A DNA stretch of 64,000 nucleotides from Stomoxys calcitrans (taxonomy: Eukaryota; Arthropoda; Insecta; Diptera; Muscidae): positions 92,789,582 through 92,853,581 of the forward strand of contig NC_081552.1 in assembly GCF_963082655.1 (NCBI RefSeq), read 5' to 3'. The translations under genes were made by a program, and so were the position numbers. Shown in pieces: positions 55,136 through 64,000 of the stretch; positions within the stretch are counted from its first letter, which is position 1, and each line of letters opens with the position of its first letter. The notes beneath the pieces were generated by a model. It was not told where the DNA came from. It worked only from the letters and a program-made list of their open reading frames with translations, and did no database searches.

Positions 55136-56377
55136 TCTTATATATAAAAATCAATTTGTGTTTGTTTGTTCCATATACATAGACTCAAAACTGCTGAACC
55201 GATTTTCTTGAAATTGCCACAGATGGTGCAAAATGATCCCGTGGTGAAAATCACCATGACAATTTGGGCCTTAAGAGAGTGGAGTTCAATGTTGACAGTT
55301 TTTGCGGCCCATACCCCTAACCGGACATATTTGCTGACTTTTACAATAAGAAAACAAATTTGATACCTAATTTTGAGACCAATGGCAATATGCGGATCAA
55401 ATAAATGATATTTTAGAGTAGAGTACGATGCTGATATATTTTCATGACGAAGTGTTTGGGTACCACCCGCTCCCCAAAACACCTCTTAATCGTACATATT
55501 TACCAACCATGTCTAATGAATGGTTTTGGGGATTAGAGCACGAAATGGATACCCACTTTCGGAACCAATTTGCTAGGGGCCTACCTCTACCCCAAAACAC
55601 CCCACAAACAGCAATTTTTTACTGACCATCGCAATATGGGGCTCAAACAAAGGAATTTGGGAGTAGAATACGAATGTGATATATAAAAGTGGGACCATGT
55701 ATTTGGGACACCGTCCCTTCCCTTAAACGCTCCCAAATACTGAGTACAAATTTATCGACCATGGCAATATGTGGCTCAAATGAAAAGTATTTGAGATTAT
55801 AAAACGAATTTGATAATCAATTTTGAAACTAAGTATTTGGGGGAGCTTCAACCCATAAACTTTTCTTAAACCAATGGCAATTTTGGATTTAAACAAAACG
55901 TTCTTGAAAGTAGAGCACTATGCTTATATTTTTTTGCATGGCTAAGTGTCTGGGGGACCACCTCACACCCAAAAAAAACTCTAAATCGGACATACATATT
56001 TGCCAATCATGGCAATATGGGGCTCAAATGAGAGGTATTTGGGAGTAGAGCACAAAATTCTTACCCACTTTCGGGAGTCCACACCACCCCCTAAACCTAC
56101 CTACCACCAGCGGCCTTCCCACTCTCAAGATCCCAATTGGAATATCGGGTTCAAATAATGTATTTTAAGAGTGCCACTTCGTAGTACAATAGAGATAATA
56201 TGGGATTCACATAAAGGCATTTATATTGTTATGCTATAGTGAAGCGATATACATATACTATTTTCCGTAGCATTGTATTTTATTAAAGTCTTTAATTGTG
56301 GAATATAAATTTGCAAAGATAGTTTTGTTCCGTATAAAATAAAAGAAAGTGCAGCGGAGCGGGCCCGGTTCAGCTAG
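55136..56377 (+). mobile_element. Helitron-like element
   Basis: It begins TCTTATATATAAAAATC, like the copy at 401, and ends GCAGCGGAGCGGGCCCGGTTCAGCTAG at 56,377 followed by T. Most of it is included in the downstream tandem duplication. Confidence 0.65.
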
Positions 56378-57984
56378 TGCGAAATACAATAAGTGTTCCA
56401 AATGGTTGCATACTCTAACTTTGATTTACCAAAAGTTGTGTTTAATAACTTAAAAGTGTTTGAAAAATCAAAGAAAAATCTCTTATTAAAAGCAAGGACT
56501 TTATAAGCATCAGGTATTATATAATCAACTAGCTAACCCGGACCCGCTCCGCTGCGCCTTATTTTACTTTATATGGAACAAAAGTTTCCTGGGATTTTCT
56601 TGAAATTGCCACAGATGGTGCAAAATGATCCCGTGGTGAAAATCACCATGACAATTTGGGCCTTAAGAGAGTGGAGTTCAATGTTGACAGTTTTTGCGGC
56701 CCATACCCCTAACCGGACATATTTGCTGACTTTTACAATAAGAAAACAAATTTGATACCTAATTTTGAGACCAATGGCAATATGCGGATCAAATAAATGA
56801 TATTTTAGAGTAGAGTACGATGCTGATATATTTTCATGACGAAGTGTTTGGGTACCACCCGCTCCCCAAAACACCTCTTAATCGTACATATTTACCAACC
56901 ATGTCTAATGAATGGTTTTGGGGATTAGAGCACGAAATGGATACCCACTTTCGGAACCAATTTGCTAGGGGCCTACCTCTACCCCAAAACACCCCACAAA
57001 CAGCAATTTTTTACTGACCATCGCAATATGGGGCTCAAACAAAGGAATTTGGGAGTAGAATACGAATGTGATATATAAAAGTGGGACCATGTATTTGGGA
57101 CACCGTCCCTTCCCTTAAACGCTCCCAAATACTGAGTACAAATTTATCGACCATGGCAATATGTGGCTCAAATGAAAAGTATTTGAGATTATAAAACGAA
57201 TTTGATAATCAATTTTGAAACTAAGTATTTGGGGGAGCTTCAACCCATAAACTTTTCTTAAACCAATGGCAATTTTGGATTTAAACAAAACGTTCTTGAA
57301 AGTAGAGCACTATGCTTATATTTTTTTGCATGGCTAAGTGTCTGGGGGACCACCTCACACCCAAAAAAAACTCTAAATCGGACATACATATTTGCCAATC
57401 ATGGCAATATGGGGCTCAAATGAGAGGTATTTGGGAGTAGAGCACAAAATTCTTACCCACTTTCGGGAGTCCACACCACCCCCTAAACCTACCTACCACC
57501 AGCGGCCTTCCCACTCTCAAGATCCCAATTGGAATATCGGGTTCAAATAATGTGTTTTAAGAGTGCCACTTCGTAGTACAATAGAGATAATATGGGATTC
57601 ACATAAAGGCATTTATATTGTTATGCTATAGTGAAGCGATATACATATACTATTTTCCGTAGCATTGTATTTTATTAAAGTCTTTAATTGTGGAATATAA
57701 ATTTGCAAAGATTGTTTTGTTCCGTATAAAATAAAAGAAAGTGCAGCGGAGCGGGCCCGGTTCAGCTAGTGCGAAATACAATAAGTGTTCCAAATGGTTG
57801 CATACTCTAACTTTGATTTACCAAAAGTTGTGTTTAATAACTTAAAAGTGTTTGAAAAATCAAAGAAAAATCTCTTATTAAAAGCAAGGACTTTATAAGC
57901 ATCAGGTATTATATAATCAACTAGCTAACCCGGACCCGCTCCGCTGCGCCTTATTTTACTTTATATGGAACAAAAGTTTCCTTG
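55201..57984. repeat. Tandem duplication, two copies of 1392 bp
   Basis: Bases 55,201-56,592 recur at 56,593-57,984 with a constant offset of 1392. Only a few single-base differences were noticed (for example ATGTATTTTAAG against ATGTGTTTTAAG, and AGATAGTTTT against AGATTGTTTT). Each copy holds most of a plus-strand Helitron-like element, about 150 bp of spacer and the terminal 60 bp of a minus-strand one. Confidence 0.92.
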
Positions 57985-58158
57985 GAATATTTATTTTCGA
58001 CAATTACAGATCTTTTAATGAAATACCATGCAAACTTGACTAACAGAATAGCAATATAAGTGCCTTTATCTAAATCCCACATGATCTTTATGGGTCTACG
58101 AATTTAAGTTTGGATTTAAGGTGTACTCCATTCTTAAAATACTTTATTTCAGCCCGAT
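57922..58158 (-). mobile_element. Helitron-like element, minus-strand, 3' end part
   Basis: It starts CTAGCTAACCCGGACCCGC, the complement of the family 3' end, preceded by A as expected. It continues to the SINE insertion at 58,159. The rest of the element lies beyond the SINE and the Transib element, from 63,854. Confidence 0.7.
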
Positions 58159-58170
58159 ATTCTCACCATG

Positions 58171-58486
58171 TCCATCGTAGCGCAGAGGTTAATATGTCCG
58201 CCTATGACGCTGACCGCCTGGGTTCGAATCCTGGCGAGACCATCCCGAATAAATTTTCAGCGGTGGTTTTCCCCTCCTAATGCTGGCAACATTTGTGAGG
58301 TACTATGCCATGTAAAACTTCTCTCCAAAGAGGTGTCGCACTGCGGCACGCCGTTAGGACTCGGCTATATAAAGGAGGCCCCTTATCATTGAACTTAAAC
58401 TTGAATCGGACTGCACTCATTGATATGTGAGAAGTTTGCCCCTGTTCCTTAGTGGAATGTTCATGGGCAAAATTTGCAATTTTGCA
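58171..58486 (+). repeat. tRNA-derived SINE, host of the Transib insertion
   Basis: A box TAGCGCAGAGG (58,178-58,188) and perfect B box GGTTCGAATCC (58,221-58,231), then the family body ending GGAATGTTCATGGGCAAAA. It is flanked by ATTCTCACCATG (58,159-58,170) and ATTCTCACGATG (58,487-58,498), a 12-bp target duplication with one mismatch. The right copy supplied the Transib target. Confidence 0.88.
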
Positions 58487-58498
58487 ATTCTCACGATG

Positions 58499-58527
58499 CA
58501 CAGTGGGCCAAATGGCAAAAAAATTGG
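58499..58527 (+). promoter_or_regulatory. RSS-like transposon end: heptamer and A-rich nonamer-like block
   Basis: CACAGTG is identical to the consensus V(D)J recombination signal heptamer. After 11-12 bases comes an A-rich AAAAAAATTGG block in the position of the nonamer of a 12-spacer signal. Transib ends are known to resemble such signals. This is the presumed transposase binding and cleavage site. Confidence 0.75.
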
Positions 58528-59929
58528 AAATAAGTCTACAACTTTTTATCTGTTGATTTTAGCCATACAAAATGTTCTAGACATTTGTAGAGGAGGACAT
58601 AGGCTTTCAGAAAAGTGCTGTTGTTGGTCCATATCTTTAATACAGGGTGAGCTACAGGGTGTCAAAGTTGACCACTTTTGACTTCTCCAAGCTTCTGGGG
58701 GCCATAACTTTTGATCTACTCAACCGATTTACATGATTTAGGACTCTAGAGAAAGAGCTTGACAAGATCTAAAAAACTTATGCATAAAGTACCATGCCAT
58801 CGTGTACTGTTAAGGAGTTATGAATTGTTTAATTTTAAAATATGAAAATTTGGCCTTGGTTTTTTTCAGTGTTTTTTAAATAACTCCGTCAATTTTAAAG
58901 CTATAAACTTCATACTTCACACAAATTATGCCAGCATATGTGTGCATAAAATACAAAAGGAATCACGTGAATATCTTTGGCGGTTTAAAAATGGCATCGT
59001 TTTCAATATGAAAAAAAATTTTTTTGTCAAAAAATTGCAAAATTTTTCAAAAAAGATACTCCCATTTCCTTTAAGTTTTCGCAAACTTTGGCCATCAAAG
59101 CATTATCATTTCTTTCCATTTTCACAAAGTCGAGGTATTAAGAAAAGTTTTAAGTGCTAATTTGGCTAATTTCGATATCAAACAACACCGTTATCTTAAG
59201 ACCAAAATGGCCAATTTTTTTACTAAACTTCAAAAGTTTCTCACTGGAAAAAAAGTTCCACGGGGATTTTTTCGCTTTTTTTGAACTTAAATGAAAGCTT
59301 AAAATGTTCCCAACATTTTAAGGTATGTCTCGCCATATCCTAGCCATAAATGAGATCGTAGCGATCAAAATACTGAAAAAAGTCAATTTTCAAGTAGTGC
59401 TATATTCATTGCTAAAAAACAAGTATTACGTCACATTTTATTGCAAAGATGTTAAATAAACTTTTATTTGGTAACACTTCTTCTACAAAACACAAAAAGA
59501 ATCATGGAAATATCTCTATTCTATTCCATTTTATGGAACCGGCAATAAAAAAGTCAATTTTTCAAAAAAGTCGAATTTCCCAAATTTTGTTTTTGTTGTC
59601 CTAATTGCACATGACACACTATAGCCATATTTACGCAACATACCTTATCGTAAAGGAAATTTTCATACCTTTCCAACGATGTATAAAACATTTCTCAACT
59701 CGGATTCTATCTACTCTAAAATTCATTTACACTTCATTAAACTCTATATAAAAATGTCTATTTGTGAAATGGAACCTTATATGGGGCCTACACTAAAACA
59801 TTGATAGATTTGCCCAGGGTTTACAATACAAATGTGTTAGAATAAAAAAAGGTCTCCTGCCAAAGTTTAAAAAAATTGGAATAAAAATATGTGTTTTAGA
59901 GCGAAAACACTTCGCATCGGCGTGCGTTT
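58499..59929 (+). repeat. Transib left terminal inverted repeat
   Basis: 1431 bp, ending inward at CGCATCGGCGTGCGTTT. Complement of 62,418-63,848: the coordinates pair with a constant sum of 122,347 from outer to inner end. I noticed only small changes in homopolymer runs (for example 6 against 7 T near 59,268). It contains no ORF with a domain. Confidence 0.93.
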
Positions 59930-60325
59930 GTATAGTACCTACATCTATTTTTAATGTAAGCTGATGATTTTTGAATAAAAAGTAACCTAGAAATATACCT
60001 GCATATATATATATATTTGTGTTAAGATTTGATGCAGACAAATGTTACCTGTTTCGCTATGTCGAATTCCCAGGAAATCCACCGTATCAATGAATGTGAA
60101 AAAACCTACCCATAAAAAATTCATTGTCATTTTTTTTAACCAAATTCGAGTCCAGGTAAATAATTATAGAAGAGTAAGTAAAAAGAGGCACTTTGGACCC
60201 CTTTTTACGATTGCGTCTGATACCTGAAATGGGTCATTAATTGTGAATATATTGCATAAATATTTGAACAAAATCCAAATTTTCTTCATTATATTTTGTA
60301 GAGGCGTAAAGGACATTTATAAGTT
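59930..60325 (+). promoter_or_regulatory. Transib transposase 5' region with possible leader intron
   Basis: Single-copy DNA between the left inverted repeat and the transposase start. A donor-like CCAG|GTAAATAA (about 60,151-60,162) and an acceptor-like TTCATTATATTTTGTAG (ending about 60,301) could define a leader intron. An in-frame TAA at 60,320-60,322 shows that the ORF cannot extend upstream in the unspliced sequence. Confidence 0.4.
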
Positions 60326-62368
60326 ATGGAAGTCATACTGAAGTATTCCACTCTTTCGAAAATTGTATGGGACATCAAAAATGATTCCAAATCATACACG
60401 GAGTCATTTAAGGAACTTGTTTACACTTTGGACCACATATATGGAATAAGGCTAAATAAAGACGCTTTAGACAAACTTGAAAAATTCTACAAATCATTTG
60501 AGAGAAGGTTGCCAGAATGTTCATTCGCAAAAATCAAGTTTTTCAAAATGTATGAGAAGTGGCTGAAATCGGATCTACTTATTGAAATTAAACCGCTGAT
60601 TCCCGGCCGGCCTAGCAAAGCATACGACGAAGTTACGGAGAAAACCAAAAAGAAAAAACAAGAGGAACTATTGGCGGCACATCCGCCAAATTTAATAAAA
60701 GATACGTTCAAAACAGCATTGTTAAAAACACAACCAAAAAATGTTGGACGAATTGTCGATGTTTTACCATTAGCATCTCCGAAAAGGGTAAAGAGAATGG
60801 TAGAAAGTATTCCAACTCCAAAATCGACTACAGAATTCACGGAGGAAGATGCACTGGCCCTGATTTTGAACCTAGGCCTCTCAAGAAACAAATACTCAAC
60901 AATGAGGAAGGCTCTTCGTGAAAAAGGATGGGGTTGTTTACCCTCAAAACATAAATTGTACAACACCAGGACGAAAATGGTGCCATCAAATATATACGTG
61001 GACGAATTAAAAGCAAGAGTGAAACTTGCTGATCTTGTTGAAAATACAGCTGTTAGAATTATTTCTAATTTTACTGAAGAACAGTTGAACACATGTAATA
61101 ATTCCGAAGTGGTTTTGATCAGCAAATGGGGTTGTGATGGATCATCTGGATTTTCCGAATATAAGCAACAAACAGAAATAGATACCAACTTCGCATCAAT
61201 TTTCATGGCATCATTAGTACCATTGAGAATGAGATTGTACAAGGACCAATCTTCATCATCGAAAGAAAATGCATTTCAAGATATATGGATAAATAGAACA
61301 CCTGGGTCAAAATATTTATGTCGCCCAATTCGGTTTGAGTATACAAAGGAAGACCGGAACACAACACGATCTTTGGTGAACGAAATAAAGGAAGAAATTG
61401 CTGCATTACCCATGATTGTTATAAACCAATTGGGAAGAAATATAAAAGTTTCGTTTCAACTACAACTCACTATGATCGATGGAAAGGTGGCAAACGCATT
61501 AACTGGCGTTATGTCCAATTGGAGATGCAATATTTGTGGCAAGAAGAATGGGCAATTCGAGGACAAGTCTGATGAAAATTTAGTAAACGAAAATGCGCTC
61601 AATTTCGGTATTTCGCCCCTGCACTGTAGAATTCGATTCATGGAGTATTGTTTGCATTTATCGTATGACCTTAAATATCGGACTAGCCCTGGAAACCGCG
61701 ATGTCTCTGCTAGAAACAACCAAGATCTTCACAAAATGAGGCAGGAAGAGAAGAATCGAATCCAGTTGGAGTTTAAACAAAAGGGACTTATAATAGATAA
61801 ACCTCTTTACGGATACGGAAGCACAAATGATGGCAACTCGGCAAGGCGGTTTTTTGAGGACCCCGTATCGACATCTAAAATAACCGGTCTTGATGAACAC
61901 TTGCTAAGACGATTCAAAGTGATTTTGGCTGTAATCAATAGCAAAAAGATGATAAATTCAACCAAATTTGAAGCTTATAGTAATGACACAAAAAACATTT
62001 TATCTGATTTATATTCGTGGAAAGCTTTAACACCGACAGTACATAAAGTCTTACATCATGGCAAGGAAATTGTGGAATACAACATACTTCCGTTAGGAGA
62101 ACTTACAGAAGAAGCTCAGGAATCCCGTAATAGAGATGTTAAACAGTTCCGGCTTTTCAATACCCGAAAGAGCACCAAATTTAACCAAAATTATGATTTA
62201 CTTCAATATTTATTGTTATCGTCTGATCCGGTACTATACAGCATCAGAACTAAATGGCTACCAAAAATATGTGACGATATAGATAAGGACGATCCCGATG
62301 CCATTCAAATTAAAGAGCTTTTAAATTTTGATACCTTAGATTATTTGGTAGAGAATAAAATCAAATAA
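60326..62368 (+). CDS. Transib transposase (RAG1-related)
   Basis: A 680-codon intact ORF. Transib transposases cut at CACWRTG ends and integrate with 5-bp duplications; RAG1 shares this catalytic core. The likely catalytic triad is D271 in WGCDGSSGFSEYKQ, D385 in TMIDGKV and E599 in EEAQESRNRD, where the E-x2-E-S spacing parallels RAG1. The zinc ligands also fit: C401 and C404 (CNIC) just after the second Asp, and H573 with H577/H578 in TVHKVLHHG just before the Glu. The N-terminal 170 residues are lysine-rich with a GRPSK motif at 94-98. The start is the first Met after an in-frame stop. No damage is visible, so activity is possible. Confidence 0.9.
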   Translation: MEVILKYSTLSKIVWDIKNDSKSYTESFKELVYTLDHIYGIRLNKDALDKLEKFYKSFERRLPECSFAKIKFFKMYEKWLKSDLLIEIKPLIPGRPSKAYDEVTEKTKKKKQEELLAAHPPNLIKDTFKTALLKTQPKNVGRIVDVLPLASPKRVKRMVESIPTPKSTTEFTEEDALALILNLGLSRNKYSTMRKALREKGWGCLPSKHKLYNTRTKMVPSNIYVDELKARVKLADLVENTAVRIISNFTEEQLNTCNNSEVVLISKWGCDGSSGFSEYKQQTEIDTNFASIFMASLVPLRMRLYKDQSSSSKENAFQDIWINRTPGSKYLCRPIRFEYTKEDRNTTRSLVNEIKEEIAALPMIVINQLGRNIKVSFQLQLTMIDGKVANALTGVMSNWRCNICGKKNGQFEDKSDENLVNENALNFGISPLHCRIRFMEYCLHLSYDLKYRTSPGNRDVSARNNQDLHKMRQEEKNRIQLEFKQKGLIIDKPLYGYGSTNDGNSARRFFEDPVSTSKITGLDEHLLRRFKVILAVINSKKMINSTKFEAYSNDTKNILSDLYSWKALTPTVHKVLHHGKEIVEYNILPLGELTEEAQESRNRDVKQFRLFNTRKSTKFNQNYDLLQYLLLSSDPVLYSIRTKWLPKICDDIDKDDPDAIQIKELLNFDTLDYLVENKIK

Positions 62369-62417
62369 TACAAAACTAAAATGCTTTTTTATTTTGGGAG
62401 TAGCTAATATACATATA

Positions 62418-63848
62418 AACGCACGCCGATGCGAAGTGTTTTCGCTCTAAAACACATATTTTTATTCCAATTTTTTTAAACTTTGGCAGGAGACCTTTTT
62501 TTATTCTAACACATTTGTATTGTAAACCCTGGGCAAATCTATCAATGTTTTAGTGTAGGCCCCATATAAGGTTCCATTTCACAAATAGACATTTTTATAT
62601 AGAGTTTAATGAAGTGTAAATGAATTTTAGAGTAGATAGAATCCGAGTTGAGAAATGTTTTATACATCGTTGGAAAGGTATGAAAATTTCCTTTACGATA
62701 AGGTATGTTGCGTAAATATGGCTATAGTGTGTCATGTGCAATTAGGACAACAAAAACAAAATTTGGGAAATTCGACTTTTTTGAAAAATTGACTTTTTTA
62801 TTGCCGGTTCCATAAAATGGAATAGAATAGAGATATTTCCATGATTCTTTTTGTGTTTTGTAGAAGAAGTGTTACCAAATAAAAGTTTATTTAACATCTT
62901 TGCAATAAAATGTGACGTAATACTTGTTTTTTAGCAATGAATATAGCACTACTTGAAAATTGACTTTTTTCAGTATTTTGATCGCTACGATCTCATTTAT
63001 GGCTAGGATATGGCGAGACATACCTTAAAATGTTGGGAACATTTTAAGCTTTCATTTAAGTTCAAAAAAAGCGAAAAAAATCCCCGTGGAACTTTTTTTC
63101 CAGTGAGAAACTTTTGAAGTTTAGTAAAAAAATTGGCCATTTTGGTCTTAAGATAACGGTGTTGTTTGATATCGAAATTAGCCAAATTAGCACTTAAAAC
63201 TTTTCTTAATACCTCGACTTTGTGAAAATGGAAAGAAATGATAATGCTTTGATGGCCAAAGTTTGCGAAAACTTAAAGGAAATGGGAGTATCTTTTTTGA
63301 AAAATTTTGCAATTTTTTGACAAAAAAAATTTTTTTCATATTGAAAACGATGCCATTTTTAAACCGCCAAAGATATTCACGTGATTCCTTTTGTATTTTA
63401 TGCACACATATGCTGGCATAATTTGTGTGAAGTATGAAGTTTATAGCTTTAAAATTGACGGAGTTATTTAAAAAACACTGAAAAAAACCAAGGCCAAATT
63501 TTCATATTTTAAAATTAAACAATTCATAACTCCTTAACAGTACACGATGGCATGGTACTTTATGCATAAGTTTTTTAGATCTTGTCAAGCTCTTTCTCTA
63601 GAGTCCTAAATCATGTAAATCGGTTGAGTAGATCAAAAGTTATGGCCCCCAGAAGCTTGGAGAAGTCAAAAGTGGTCAACTTTGACACCCTGTAGCTCAC
63701 CCTGTATTAAAGATATGGACCAACAACAGCACTTTTCTGAAAGCCTATGTCCTCCTCTACAAATGTCTAGAACATTTTGTATGGCTAAAATCAACAGATA
63801 AAAAGTTGTAGACTTATTTCCAATTTTTTTGCCATTTGGCCCACTGTG
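62418..63848 (-). repeat. Transib right terminal inverted repeat
   Basis: 1431 bp complementary to 58,499-59,929, ending outward in GCCATTTGGCCCACTGTG. It begins 49 bases after the transposase stop, so transcript 3' ends may be formed inside the repeat. Confidence 0.93.
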
Positions 63849-63853
63849 CGATG

Positions 63854-64000
63854 TCTGATTTAGTGGTGTTTTCGGGGGAGAGGTGATCCCCTAGATACTT
63901 GGCCCTGAAAAATATCAGCATCGTGCTCTTCTCTCAAATACCAATTATTTAAACCCCCTATTGCCATTGGCTTAAGAGGAGTTTAACGGATGAGGCGTCC
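63854..64000 (-). mobile_element. Helitron-like element, continuation beyond Transib
   Basis: GTCTGATTTAGTGGTGTTTTC, GATCCCCTAGATACTTGGCC and TTCTCTCAAATACC are the complement of 52,790-52,890 in the intact Helitron-like copy, so this resumes the element interrupted at 58,158. It runs off the window end. Confidence 0.7.

Larger units (their letters stand above)
58499..63848 (+). mobile_element. Transib DNA transposon, complete, with very long inverted repeats
   Basis: The 5350-bp element starts CACAGTGGGCCAAATGGC and ends with the exact complement. The 5-bp CGATG flanks both sides (58,494-58,498 and 63,849-63,853), fitting the GC-rich 5-bp duplication of Transib. The terminal inverted repeats span 1431 bp each and enclose a single-copy centre with one intact transposase ORF. 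Transib is the superfamily related to RAG1. Confidence 0.92.

Noticed and set aside
58942..59160. 72-codon ORF in each Transib arm (also 63,187-63,405)
   Set aside because: It occurs twice only because the arms are inverted copies. Its composition is AT-driven (Phe/Lys) and no domain is recognisable.
60326..62368. Domesticated host RAG1-like gene
   Set aside because: The ORF lies between perfect transposon ends with a target duplication, so it is a resident transposase rather than a host gene.

Overview
This window looks like repeat-rich intergenic DNA from an insect, most likely a calyptrate (house-fly or stable-fly type) dipteran. The evidence is AT-rich sequence, tRNA-derived SINEs, Helitron-like elements, mariner, Transib, BEL/Pao and several non-LTR families, and many copies of a dispersed repeat carrying GTTCGGCCGGGCC near one end and ATGGTGGAGGGTATA at the other. 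I know that repeat informally from muscid flies, so the taxon is an inference. I found no host protein-coding gene I could support; nearly every recognisable base belongs to a mobile element, often nested in another.

Layout. 1-14,690: a LINE remnant, a Helitron-like element, dispersed 'family A/B' repeats (one with a tandem array of strict 153-bp period), a deleted mariner at 4780-5698, and two SINEs. 14,699-19,478: a decayed LINE interrupted by a much younger, 5'-truncated CR1/Jockey-type LINE (15,189-19,271) with open ORF1 and ORF2 and an 8-bp target duplication. 19,480-34,690: two Helitron-like copies head to head, the second split by a 12.1-kb BEL/Pao LTR retrotransposon on the minus strand (21,555-33,690, target duplication AAATG). 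It carries a 1738-aa gag-pol ORF, an extra 152-aa zinc-knuckle ORF in the usual env position, and a duplicated 5' LTR. 34,691-47,413: LINE remnants, family A/B repeats, SINEs and a palindromic Tc1/mariner derivative. 47,414-58,158: a run of Helitron-like elements with family A/B insertions and a near-perfect 1392-bp tandem duplication. 58,159-64,000: a Helitron-like copy containing a SINE, which in turn contains a complete 5350-bp Transib transposon (58,499-63,848).

The Transib element is the most striking unit. It has an intact 680-aa transposase with the RAG1-like DDE and zinc-ligand layout, outer ends that start with CACAGTG (the V(D)J signal heptamer), a 5-bp CGATG target duplication, and terminal inverted repeats 1431 bp long. 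The second is the BEL/Pao element, whose extra ORF repeats the exact cysteine/histidine spacing of its own gag zinc knuckles and follows a candidate splice acceptor. The third is the 153-bp tandem organisation inside the dispersed repeats.

Functionally the parts are independent parasites: three potentially recent movers (CR1-type LINE, BEL/Pao element, Transib) in a bed of older non-autonomous repeats. The relative order of insertion can be read from the nesting.
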